A stretch of 64,000 bases of DNA, from assembly GCF_001267405.1 (NCBI RefSeq), contig NZ_CP012369.1, positions 584,001 through 648,000 of the forward strand. The letters are read 5' to 3'. This DNA is from Moorella thermoacetica (GTDB lineage Bacteria; Bacillota; DSM-521; Neomoorellales; Neomoorellaceae). The notes beneath the pieces are model-generated. The model had not been told where the DNA came from. It did not search any database and saw only the letters and a list, made by a program, of their open reading frames with translations. Made by a program: the position numbers and the translations under genes. This document shows, piece after piece, positions 55,172-62,466 of the stretch (positions are counted from its first letter, which is position 1; every line of letters starts with the position of its first letter).

Positions 55172-55400
55172 GAACTCCCTCCGTCCGGGTCTTTTTCGAT
55201 GCTTATCTCCATCACCGATGGCCTCGCCTTCGCTCCCCGGCCTTCCTGGACCGCTATGCTGCTCGGCCGAGTCCCTTCCTGCAACAAATACCGGCCGGCA
55301 ATTGCGGGCGGCTTAGGGCGCCGTTTAAGTAGCCCGGGGTAGCTCCCTGGTGGCGGTTAGCGGGGGGCTCTCAGGTAAATATATATGCTGCACCCCGGGT

Positions 55401-55431
55401 AAAAGAAAAGCGGCAGGTCTTGCCTGCCGCC
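55401..55431 (-). terminator. Terminator of the DUF1540 gene
   Basis: On the minus strand GCGGCAGGC-AAG-ACCTGCCGC is followed by TTTTCTTTT, a standard intrinsic terminator. Confidence 0.85.
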
Positions 55432-55465
55432 GGGGAACATAATTCATGAAACCCTGGTGACCTGA

Positions 55466-55708
55466 TTACTGGCGAGTAACTCCATCGTCGGTCTTCTGGG
55501 CCGAACCCTTGGCAACAAAGGTTTTGCAGCAGGTTTCAGCCGACGAGTTTACGGGCGTAGCTGAAATACTCCCCGCCATGGGGGCATCGACATTCTGGGC
55601 CTGGGATTTGCTCATAGAATCAGAAGTAACAAGAATCTGGGAAGCATCACAGACGTTGCCACTGGACCAGTAATGGCAGTTGTTAACACTGCAGCTAATC
55701 TTAGGCAT
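55466..55708 (-). CDS. DUF1540 domain protein (80 aa)
   Basis: ATG 55708 has GGAGGTG before it on the minus strand; the longer frame from 55789 has no site. The protein has a first cysteine cluster, SCSVNNCHYWSSGNVCDA, and a second incomplete one at ETCCKTFV near the C-terminus, with a Ser/Ala-rich linker. DUF1540 proteins are small cysteine-rich, often metal-binding, proteins common in spore-forming Firmicutes with no proven function. It is a single-gene unit with its own terminator. Confidence 0.85.
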   Translation of the reverse strand: MPKISCSVNNCHYWSSGNVCDASQILVTSDSMSKSQAQNVDAPMAGSISATPVNSSAETCCKTFVAKGSAQKTDDGVTRQ

Positions 55709-56019
55709 GAAATGGCACCTCCATAAAAATTTTTCATCCCTAAAAAAAATATCCCCCGGTAATAAGCCTTTTATGCGCACCTTTAGCATGAGAAAATCTC
55801 AGGGTAGTGGGAATACTATTTTTGAAGTTTTAGTGAAGTTCCTTGACAATAGAGGGGGAGCTAAATTAAGATCTTCGTAAGATAATGTACAGGCCGGGGG
55901 TAGGATTGGGCCTGCCGGGGGCTTCTCGAGGCCTGGAAGCAGGCAAATCAGGCCCCGGTGGGTTTTAAGCGCACTGACGAGGTTAAACTTGCCAAATATG
56001 GCTATGGAGGTTATGATGT
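55709..56019. other. Divergent intergenic region with possible promoter for the psp operon
   Basis: TTGACA at 55843-55848 and TTAAGA at 55866-55871 (17-base spacing) could drive the SHOCT-htpX-psp genes. No reading frame or relic is recognised. Confidence 0.4.
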
Positions 56020-56250
56020 ATGATGTGGGGATATTATAATTGGGGTATGGGCGTGTGGATGCTCGTTTGGTGGGCGATACTAATTGGCATTATCGTCCTG
56101 GCGGTATACGGACTGGTAAGCCTGTTTAACCGCCGTGACGGGCAATCGCCCATGCGTCCCGATCCCTTAGGAATTATTAAGGAAAGGTATGCAAGGGGTG
56201 AAATTACCGCTGAGGAGTACCACCGCATGCGCGATGAGCTCAAGGAGTAG
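56020..56250 (+). CDS. SHOCT-domain small membrane protein
   Basis: The 76-residue protein starts at ATG 56020, nine bases after GGAGG. It has a Trp/Met-rich N-terminus (MMWGYYNWGMGVWM) and one membrane helix (WWAILIGIIVLAVYGLVSLF). It ends with a SHOCT motif, DPLGIIKERYARGEITAEEYHRMRDEL. SHOCT tails mediate oligomer contacts. It precedes htpX by 47 bases and may be part of the envelope-stress unit. Confidence 0.88.
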   Translation: MMWGYYNWGMGVWMLVWWAILIGIIVLAVYGLVSLFNRRDGQSPMRPDPLGIIKERYARGEITAEEYHRMRDELKE

Positions 56251-56297
56251 TGATAGGGTAACACAGCCTGGATTTATGTCGGGGGAGGGTAGTCGCT

Positions 56298-57197
56298 ATG
56301 CGACGGCAACTCGGTAGTGATGCCGGTTTAACGGCACGAATGTTCCTGACCATGTTCCTCCTGGCAGCCCTGTATCTCTTTTTCCTGGCCGTTTTATGGC
56401 AGGCCGGCGTCAGCTATACGGGGATCATTGTCTTTGTAGCTATTATGCTGGGGGTTCAGTACTACTTTTCCGACCGGATGGTCCTCTGGTCCATGGGTGC
56501 TAAGGAAGTATCGCCCCGGGAGGCTCCGGAACTCCACGCTCTGGTGGAGAGGCTGGCCGCCCTGGCGGATTTGCCCAAGCCAAGGGTAGCCATTGTCCCC
56601 ACCCCTATGCCCAACGCCTTTGCCACCGGCCGCAACCCGGCCAACGCCGTAGTGGCCGTGACAACGGGGCTCATGGAGCGTCTAACCCCATCTGAGCTGG
56701 AGGCAGTCCTTGGTCACGAGCTGACCCACGTTAAAAACCGGGACATGACCGTGCTGACCCTGGCCAGCTTTTTCGCCACCGTAGCTTCCTTCATCGTCCA
56801 GAACTTCTTCTACTGGGGCGGAGCCTTTGGGGGCGGTCGCGATCGAGACGAGCGTAACAATATAATGCTGGTTTACCTGGCGTCCCTGGTAGTATGGCTG
56901 GTAAGCTATTTCCTGATCCGTGCCCTGTCCCGTTACCGGGAGTTTGCAGCCGACCGGGGTTCGGCCATTCTTACCGGGTCACCGGGACAATTGGCCTCCG
57001 CCCTGGTGAAAATTAGCGGCAGCATGGCTCGCATTCCCACCCGGGACCTGCGCCAGGCCGAGGCTTTTAACGCTTTCTTTATCATCCCGGCCCTGAACGG
57101 CAACAGCATCATGGAACTCTTTTCCACGCATCCGTCCCTGGAGCGGCGCCTGGCCTACCTGCGGCGGCTGGAGCAAGAAATGGAGGAACGGCGGTGA
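56298..57197 (+). CDS. htpX: HtpX-type membrane zinc metalloprotease (M48)
   Basis: The 299-residue protein has two N-terminal helices, the zinc motif VLGHELTHVKNRDMT, two further helices at about residues 155-210, and the third zinc ligand region YREFAADRGSAILTG. It degrades damaged membrane proteins with the active site in the cytoplasm. ATG 56298 is behind GGGGGAGGG. The stop overlaps the pspAB-like gene by four bases, a linkage of HtpX with PspA-associated proteins known in several phyla. Confidence 0.94.
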   Translation: MRRQLGSDAGLTARMFLTMFLLAALYLFFLAVLWQAGVSYTGIIVFVAIMLGVQYYFSDRMVLWSMGAKEVSPREAPELHALVERLAALADLPKPRVAIVPTPMPNAFATGRNPANAVVAVTTGLMERLTPSELEAVLGHELTHVKNRDMTVLTLASFFATVASFIVQNFFYWGGAFGGGRDRDERNNIMLVYLASLVVWLVSYFLIRALSRYREFAADRGSAILTGSPGQLASALVKISGSMARIPTRDLRQAEAFNAFFIIPALNGNSIMELFSTHPSLERRLAYLRRLEQEMEERR

Positions 57198-57766
57198 GCT
57201 TGCTGGATGCCCTCCTGGGGCGTACCAGGGTGCCACCCGCCCGGACAGAACCCCTCTTTGCCCTGAGTACAGCTATTATTAGCCTGGAGGACGACCTGGG
57301 CTGGCATTCCGGCGGCCGGGCCGGGGTGGTCCTGCGGCCGACCGAGGATAGTTTTTACGCCCGGGCCCAGGAAGAAACCGGGGAACTGGTGGCCCTGGCA
57401 GCCCGGGAAATGAAGGGCCATGTGGAAAACCAAAGGGATGAATACGGGTACCAGTGGCTAATATTTTCTGACCAGGATTGGGAAGATCTGGTAGCCCTGG
57501 CCCATATGGCCGGCCAGAATCTTAAAGAAAAGGGGGCCGGGGATCGCCTCCTGGCAGCAGTTTTTAAATTAGAGAAGGATAAGCAGGTTTTATACCTGAT
57601 CTTTAACTATAAGCGGGGAGCCTTTTACCCTTTCATCCCCCTGGCCGGCAAGGACAAAGAACGTGATAACGCCCAGGAAATGCGCCTGGCTGCCCTCATG
57701 GAAAAAGAGCTTCCCTGGGAAAAGGATTTTAGCCGCTGGTACCCCCTCTGGGGCTGCCCGGTATAA
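57194..57766 (+). CDS. PspA-associated protein PspAB
   Basis: The 190-residue soluble protein begins SLLDALLGRTRVPPARTEPLFALSTA and includes DEYGYQWLIFSDQDWEDLVALAHMA and YLIFNYKRGAFYPFIP, matching the PspAB family found with PspA outside Proteobacteria. GTG 57194 overlaps the htpX stop. It is thought to work with PspA and PspAA in membrane-stress signalling; the mechanism is unknown. Downstream, pspA starts after 21 bases. Confidence 0.85.
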   Translation: MSLLDALLGRTRVPPARTEPLFALSTAIISLEDDLGWHSGGRAGVVLRPTEDSFYARAQEETGELVALAAREMKGHVENQRDEYGYQWLIFSDQDWEDLVALAHMAGQNLKEKGAGDRLLAAVFKLEKDKQVLYLIFNYKRGAFYPFIPLAGKDKERDNAQEMRLAALMEKELPWEKDFSRWYPLWGCPV

Positions 57767-57787
57767 ACCACGAAAGGAGTTTTAGGT

Positions 57788-58489
57788 ATGGGCATCCTCT
57801 CGCGCATGTCAACCATTTTTAAAGCGAAAATGAACAAGATCCTTGATCAGGCGGAAAACCCCCAGGAAACCCTGGAGTATTCCTACCAGCGCCAGCTGGA
57901 GATGCTGCAAAACGTCAAGCGCAACCTGGCGGATGTGGTCGCTTCCAAAAAACGACTGGAGTTACAGGCCGTAAAGCTAAAGGACAACCTGCAGAAATTG
58001 GAAGACCAGGCACGTCAAGCCTTGCAACTGGGACGGGAAGACCTGGCCACCTCCGCCCTGGAACGCAAAGCCGCCATCCAGCAGCAGCTCGATGGATTGG
58101 AGGAACAGGTCAAAGGCCTGGAGGCCGAGCAGGAGAAGCTGGCGTCAGTTGAGGCCAAACTCCAGGCCAAGGTAGATGCCTTCAGGACGAAAAAGGAGGT
58201 CCTGAAGGCTCAGTATTCCGCCGCCCAGGCCCAGGTGAAGATCGGAGAAGCCGTCACCGGCCTGTCGGAAGAACTGGCCGACGTCTCCCTGGCTATCCAG
58301 AGGGCCGAGGAAAAGACGGAGAGCATGCGCGCCCGGGCTGCGGCCATCGATGAACTGGTAGATTCCGGTGTCCTGGAGGACGCCCTGGAAACAGGAGATC
58401 CCCTGGAGGCCGAACTAAAGAAAGCGACTGCCAGGAGCAGGGTGCAGGAAGATCTGGAACGTTTAAAAAAAGAGGTGGGTAAAGCTTGA
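57788..58489 (+). CDS. pspA: Phage shock protein A / IM30 (ESCRT-III-like)
   Basis: The 233-residue protein is almost wholly coiled coil, with the diagnostic start ILSRMSTIFKAKMNKILDQAENPQETLEYSYQRQLEMLQ (helix 0/1) and many long heptads. PspA proteins assemble into rods that protect or remodel the cytoplasmic membrane. AAAGGAG stands before ATG 57788. It lacks the extra C-terminal helix of Vipp1. The last codons overlap the PspAA gene by four bases (the GTG/TTG-type junction at 58486-58489). Confidence 0.94.
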   Translation: MGILSRMSTIFKAKMNKILDQAENPQETLEYSYQRQLEMLQNVKRNLADVVASKKRLELQAVKLKDNLQKLEDQARQALQLGREDLATSALERKAAIQQQLDGLEEQVKGLEAEQEKLASVEAKLQAKVDAFRTKKEVLKAQYSAAQAQVKIGEAVTGLSEELADVSLAIQRAEEKTESMRARAAAIDELVDSGVLEDALETGDPLEAELKKATARSRVQEDLERLKKEVGKA

Positions 58490-58764
58490 TAATCCGTATT
58501 CTGACGGAAGGTCAGTACCGCCTGGAAGGCCAGGCCCTGGCAGATCTGGACCGGCTGGATGACCGCCTCCTGGACGCCCTGGCGGCCGGTAACAGGCAAG
58601 AGTATGAAGATAGCTTCCGGGAGGTTCTAGGCCTGATCCGGGGCCGGGGCAACCGGGTTCCCGACACCGAACTCGTGGAATCGGACCTCATCCTCCCCCC
58701 GCCGGATACGACCTTTGAAGAAGCCCGGGGCCTTTTTGCCGATTATCCCCGCCATCTGGGTTGA
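58486..58764 (+). CDS. PspA-associated protein PspAA
   Basis: The 92-residue protein begins IIRILTEGQYRLEGQALADLDRLDDRLL and ends PPPDTTFEEARGLFADY, the PspAA pattern. In bacteria lacking the PspBC/PspF regulators, PspAA accompanies PspA and is believed to interact with it. The TTG 58486 start lies inside pspA, so synthesis is coupled and stoichiometric. It is the last gene of the unit and a terminator follows. Confidence 0.88.
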   Translation: MIIRILTEGQYRLEGQALADLDRLDDRLLDALAAGNRQEYEDSFREVLGLIRGRGNRVPDTELVESDLILPPPDTTFEEARGLFADYPRHLG

Positions 58765-58816
58765 CGCGCCCGGATAACGATACTGGCGGTTGTGCAACGG
58801 TTGTGTATTAGTAAAC

Positions 58817-58853
58817 AAAAACAGGTTATCCCTGGACGGGTAACCTGTTTTTT
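58817..58853 (+). terminator. Terminator of the psp operon
   Basis: AAAACAGGTTA and TAACCTGTTTTTT form an 11-bp stem ending in a T-run. Confidence 0.88.
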
Positions 58854-59008
58854 AGTGGTTACATATGGGATATTATGGTATTATATCTATAAAATAGAAA
58901 GTAAGTTATAAAAGCTTCCGGCCCTCGATCGCATACTTAGACGAGGGCTGGGGAGCAAGGAAAGGTGAGACCAACCAGGAATAAGTCTTTGATAGGGGGA
59001 GGAGAAAG

Positions 59009-60313
59009 ATGCGCAAAGTAAGCTTGACGGGGCTGATCCTATTTTTTATGTTCCTGCCCTGGGGCACGGCCTGGGCCGGCCCCACCGCCGGCGAACTCCT
59101 GGCCCTGCTGCCGCCGGGAGCTGGGCAGGCAACGGAATTGACCCAGGGCGGTTTTGCGGTCATGCTGGCGGTTGCTGCCGGGATTAAGGGCGATGCCGAA
59201 ACCGGCGAGCTGCCCGTGGATGTGCCACCGGAAAGCTGGTACACCCCGGCGCTGCGGGCTCTGTGGCAACAGGGGATTATCCAGGGTTATCCCAACGGCA
59301 CCCTGCGGCCGGAGCAACCGATCACCTCCCTGGAAGCGGTAATCCTTACCGCCAGGGCCATGGGATTACCCAACGAGATCGGCGGGCGGGAAGATAATCC
59401 CTTGCCTGGGGAGATACCTTATGGCCTTAGCCAGTACGCCTTTTTTCAGCAGCAAGGGTTGTTGCCTCCCGGCGAACCCCTCGCACCCATGAGCCCGGCG
59501 GAAGCGGCCAGGTGGCTGGCGGCAGTCTTCGGTTCCGAAACCAGGGCGGGAAACCTTTTGGCCCGGTGCCGCCAGGTCCTGGCAGGTAAAGAGGCCATCC
59601 GCGTCAGAGGGACAGTTAGCCTGCAGTTCTATAACCGGCCGGGGTTACCAACTACTGCCGAATTGGACCGCATGGTGATTTATGGCGACGTTCTGAATGA
59701 GGTTAGTATGACAGGAAAGATGCACCAGCTGGTGACCCTGCACCTGGAAAAAAAGCAGGAGATGACCATCGAGCAATTTGTCTCAGGTGGGTACCTCTAC
59801 CGCCGGGTGACAGGCAGTGGAAGGGAAACCGGCGAATGGCAACGTCTATCTTTCGCCCCTGATGTTAGCCTTTTGTTGCGCCAGCAGCAGAACCTGGGCT
59901 TGCCGGCCGGCATTTTTCCCTTCCTGCATTACCACCTCCTGGGGGAAAGGGAGATTGCAGGCCGGCACGTGGTGGGGGTCAGCTTTTATGCCCGGCAAAA
60001 TAACCCCGGGGCCCCCGGTGACCTCCTGCCGCTCCAGGTTTTCAGCGGCAGCGTGGACGATTATTTCAGCCAGCCGGGTAAACTTATCCGCTCCCTGTCT
60101 TACTGGGGCGTTATTTACCTCGATTCGGAGAGCCTGCTGCCGGTAAAGATCGACCTTAACCTGGTGATGGCCTTTGAGCCTGCCCCCGGCGGGCAACCGG
60201 CAGTTATGGCCGCCATGGAGGCCCGTTTTCAGGGGAAGGACTACAACTTTGACGATTTTAAAATAGAGTTACCGGCGGCTGCGGTGGCGGCGCCAGTAAA
60301 AGAAAACCAGTAG
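59009..60313 (+). CDS. Exported SLH-domain protein
   Basis: The 434-residue protein starts at ATG 59009 behind GGGGGAGGAG. It has a signal peptide (RKVSLTGLILFFMFLPWGTAWA) and SLH-like repeats in residues ~60-175 (VPPESWYTPALRALWQQGIIQGYPNGTLRPEQPITSLEAV). The C-terminal ~240-residue region (VRGTVSLQFYNRPG, VVGVSFYARQNNPG, LIRSLSYWGVIYLDSESLLPVKIDLNLVM) is beta-rich and resembles LolA/DUF6612-type lipid- or ligand-binding folds. It probably sits at the S-layer. The gene's last 45 bases overlap the convergent dedA gene. Confidence 0.88.
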   Translation: MRKVSLTGLILFFMFLPWGTAWAGPTAGELLALLPPGAGQATELTQGGFAVMLAVAAGIKGDAETGELPVDVPPESWYTPALRALWQQGIIQGYPNGTLRPEQPITSLEAVILTARAMGLPNEIGGREDNPLPGEIPYGLSQYAFFQQQGLLPPGEPLAPMSPAEAARWLAAVFGSETRAGNLLARCRQVLAGKEAIRVRGTVSLQFYNRPGLPTTAELDRMVIYGDVLNEVSMTGKMHQLVTLHLEKKQEMTIEQFVSGGYLYRRVTGSGRETGEWQRLSFAPDVSLLLRQQQNLGLPAGIFPFLHYHLLGEREIAGRHVVGVSFYARQNNPGAPGDLLPLQVFSGSVDDYFSQPGKLIRSLSYWGVIYLDSESLLPVKIDLNLVMAFEPAPGGQPAVMAAMEARFQGKDYNFDDFKIELPAAAVAAPVKENQ

Positions 60314-60895
60314 GATCAGACCGGCGACTATAATTAAGTCGAAGCGATGGAAAATGGGACTCAGGGCTTCCCAGTTGGCCCCCAGCTGCCGGCCGACAAA
60401 GACTAGGAGGATGGACCAGGGCAGTGAGCCCAGGAAGGTATAAACCACGAAGCGGCCGAAGGGCATGGCGGCGATACCCGCCGGCAGGGAGATAAAGGTG
60501 CGAATAACGGACATTAGCCTGGTAAAGAAAACAGTGGCCTCGCCGTAGCGGTTAAACCACTTCTCGGCTACGGCGAATTCTTTTTCGGAGAAAAAAACAT
60601 AATGGCCGTACTTCCGCAAGAAGGGCCGGCCTCCCCGCAGCCCCACGAAATAAGCGACTATAGAGCCGATAGTACCGCCGATGGTGCCGGCCAGGACGGT
60701 TCCCCAGAAGCCCAGGGACCCTGTACTGACCAGGTAACCGCCGAAGGGCAGGATAACCTCACTTGGCAGGGGGATGCAGGCACTCTCCAGGGCCATGGCC
60801 ACTGCTATGCCCGGATAACCGAAGCTGGCGATAGCGCTGGTGATGAATTCAAACAACGGGGCAAGCAAACTCGACACTCCTGTACCTCCTCGCAA
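60269..60895 (-). CDS. DedA family membrane protein (VTT/SNARE-associated fold)
   Basis: The 208-residue protein has the DedA pattern: GYPGIAVAMALESACIPLPSEVILPFGGYLV, GGTIGSIVAYFVGLRGGRPFLRKYG, FNRYGEATVFFTRLMSVIRTFISLPAGIAAMPFGRF and a C-terminal membrane helix. DedA proteins are proton-linked lipid transporters; several recycle undecaprenyl phosphate, which would serve the surface-glycan genes. Its stop lies inside the convergent SLH gene. The last residues are very basic (YWRRHRSRR). Confidence 0.93.
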   Translation of the reverse strand: MRGGTGVSSLLAPLFEFITSAIASFGYPGIAVAMALESACIPLPSEVILPFGGYLVSTGSLGFWGTVLAGTIGGTIGSIVAYFVGLRGGRPFLRKYGHYVFFSEKEFAVAEKWFNRYGEATVFFTRLMSVIRTFISLPAGIAAMPFGRFVVYTFLGSLPWSILLVFVGRQLGANWEALSPIFHRFDLIIVAGLILLVFFYWRRHRSRR

Positions 60896-61018
60896 AATCT
60901 ATTCCCGGTTAATTATATCAGGCTTTCTTTACCGGGAACACTAAAAATTTAATTAAAAACAAATGGCCGGGATTTGACCAGCTTTGCCCTCTTCCTAGCT
61001 TCTCTTTTGCCATGGATT

Positions 61019-61057
61019 ACGTTATAATAACTTTATTCCTAAAAGCATTTATAACGT
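61019..61057 (+). promoter_or_regulatory. Inverted repeat at the xpt promoter
   Basis: ACGTTATAA at 61019-61027 and TTATAACGT at 61049-61057 are perfect complements 21 bases apart. The left arm includes a TATAAT -10 box (61022-61027 region) and the right arm lies just before the ribosome-binding site. It could be an operator or an RNA hairpin. No purine riboswitch is seen. Confidence 0.5.
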
Positions 61058-61072
61058 GGAGCAAGGAGAAGG

Positions 61073-61663
61073 GTGGTAGCTTTGTCGGTAGTCGAGCTCT
61101 TAAAAGAAAAAATTCGCCAGGAAGGACGGGTAATATCCGACGACGTCCTCAAGGTGGATTCCTTTTTAAACCACCAGATTGACCCGGTTTTAATGCTCAA
61201 GGTGGGTGAAGAGTTTGCCCGCCGCTTTGCCGGTTCCGCGATTACCAAAGTTCTCACCGTGGAGGCTTCGGGCATCGCCGTGGCCTTGATGACGGGTCTC
61301 AGCCTCAAGGTGCCGGTTGTCTTTGCCAAGAAGAAGCAACCATCCACCATGGACGGAGAGACTTATTGCGGCCGGGTACGTTCTTTTACTAAAGAAGAGG
61401 TAATAGATATAGTAGTAGCCGGGAGCTACCTGGGGCCGGAAGACAGGGTGCTGATCATCGATGATTTCCTGGCCTCGGGAGAAGCAGCCAGGGGGTTATT
61501 GAAAATCATCACTCAGGCCGGGGCCACTCTTGTGGGCGTGGGTACGGTGATTGAGAAGGTCTTCCAGACCGGCGGCGAAGCCCTCCGGGATCAGGGTATC
61601 CGGGTGGAGTCCCTGGTACAGATTGGTAGCTTGGCTGGGGGACAAATTGAATTTTTAAATTAA
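61073..61663 (+). CDS. xpt: Xanthine phosphoribosyltransferase
   Basis: The 196-residue protein opens VVELLKEKIRQEGRVISDDVLKVDSFLNHQIDP, the Xpt start. It contains LTVEASGIAVALMTGLSLKVPVVFAKK and the PRPP loop VLIIDDFLASGEAARGLL. It makes XMP from xanthine and PRPP, a purine-salvage step that would also use bases released by nucleoside cleavage. GTG 61073 is six bases after AAGGAG; TTG 61082 is an alternative. Length is normal for the family (~190 aa). It is a single-gene unit. Confidence 0.93.
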   Translation: MVALSVVELLKEKIRQEGRVISDDVLKVDSFLNHQIDPVLMLKVGEEFARRFAGSAITKVLTVEASGIAVALMTGLSLKVPVVFAKKKQPSTMDGETYCGRVRSFTKEEVIDIVVAGSYLGPEDRVLIIDDFLASGEAARGLLKIITQAGATLVGVGTVIEKVFQTGGEALRDQGIRVESLVQIGSLAGGQIEFLN

Positions 61664-61730
61664 TTTTTAACTCCTGAGCAGGATTTTATATTTTTTTAGC
61701 GAAGTAATAATTAAACAGCTCCATAAGCGA

Positions 61731-61813
61731 CTTCCGAGTTGTCCTCTCCCACCGGGAAGGGCAAACGTCAGGGCCGGGGAGCAATCCCTTGACCTGCTAT
61801 TGGGCAAAGGAAG
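61731..61813 (+). ncRNA. Candidate Moco/Tuco-type riboswitch aptamer
   Basis: About 83 bases start CTTCCGAG and end GGGCAAAGGAAG; CTTCC (61731-61735) pairs with GGAAG (61809-61813) as P1. Inside are CTCTCCCACCGGGAAGGGCAAAC and a GTCAGG..CTTGACCTG element, which recall the Moco RNA motif as I remember it. The 3' P1 strand overlaps the 5' arm of the terminator at 61811, so the two folds exclude each other. It stands before the ferredoxin-aor operon, whose enzyme needs a tungsto- or molybdopterin. The class call is from memory of the consensus. Confidence 0.55.
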
Positions 61814-61846
61814 GTACTCTTTGTAGGGGAGTACCTTTTTCTTTTT
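61811..61846 (+). terminator. Terminator, probable expression platform of the riboswitch
   Basis: AAGGTACTC and GAGTACCTT form a 9-bp stem followed by TTTCTTTTT. It lies about 140 bases before the first gene. Confidence 0.85.
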
Positions 61847-61986
61847 AACTGTAATAATAAACTGGCAGCCCATAAGTTAGCTTCCCGTTTTTTACCTGAA
61901 TTTTTACCTGGAGGTGGTGGGGCAAAGGCGAGGCAGTAAATATAAATGTCGAATTTATAATGAAAATCGCGAAAGGGGGAATTATC

Positions 61987-62466
61987 TTGCCTAAGGTACT
62001 GGTAGTCGATCAGGGTAAATGCACCGCCTGCCGGCGCTGCGAGCTGGCCTGCTCTTTCAAACATACCGGCGAATTCAATCCTGCGGCAGCCCGGCTGACA
62101 GTGGCTGTTTTCCTTGATGACGATTATTATCAACCGGTGGTCTGCCAGCACTGTGACGAACCGGCCTGCATGGCCGTCTGCCCGGCAGGTGCCATCAGCC
62201 GCGATGTAAAAACTAATGCCGTGATCATCGACGAAGATCGCTGTATCGGTTGTCGTATGTGCATCATGGCCTGCCCCTTTGGCGGGACCGATTACTCGGT
62301 TTCCGAGCAAAAGGTAGTAAAATGCGACCTTTGCGGGGGCGAACCGGAGTGCGTCCTAAACTGTCCCTGGGGCGCCATTGAATATAAAGAACCGGCAGGC
62401 CAGGCCCTGGACAGGCGCGAGCAGGTGGCTCGCAAAGTCCAGGCCGCTCTACGGGAGGTGGTTTAA
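61987..62466 (+). CDS. 4Fe-4S ferredoxin-type electron transfer subunit
   Basis: TTG 61987 is placed seven bases after AAAGGGGGA, so the ATG at 61960 is not favoured. The 159-residue protein resembles HycB/AorA-type four-cluster ferredoxins: CTACRRCELAC, CQHCDEPACMAVCPAGAI, CIGCRMCIMACPFGG and CDLCGGEPECVLNCPWGAI give four cysteine sets. It would pass electrons between the aldehyde oxidoreductase encoded directly downstream and cellular ferredoxin. The stop TAA touches the ATG of aor. Confidence 0.93.
   Translation: MPKVLVVDQGKCTACRRCELACSFKHTGEFNPAAARLTVAVFLDDDYYQPVVCQHCDEPACMAVCPAGAISRDVKTNAVIIDEDRCIGCRMCIMACPFGGTDYSVSEQKVVKCDLCGGEPECVLNCPWGAIEYKEPAGQALDRREQVARKVQAALREVV

Noticed and set aside
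60896-61072. Purine riboswitch before xpt
   Set aside because: The conserved TATA...GTTTCTACC-type core is absent; only an inverted repeat is present.
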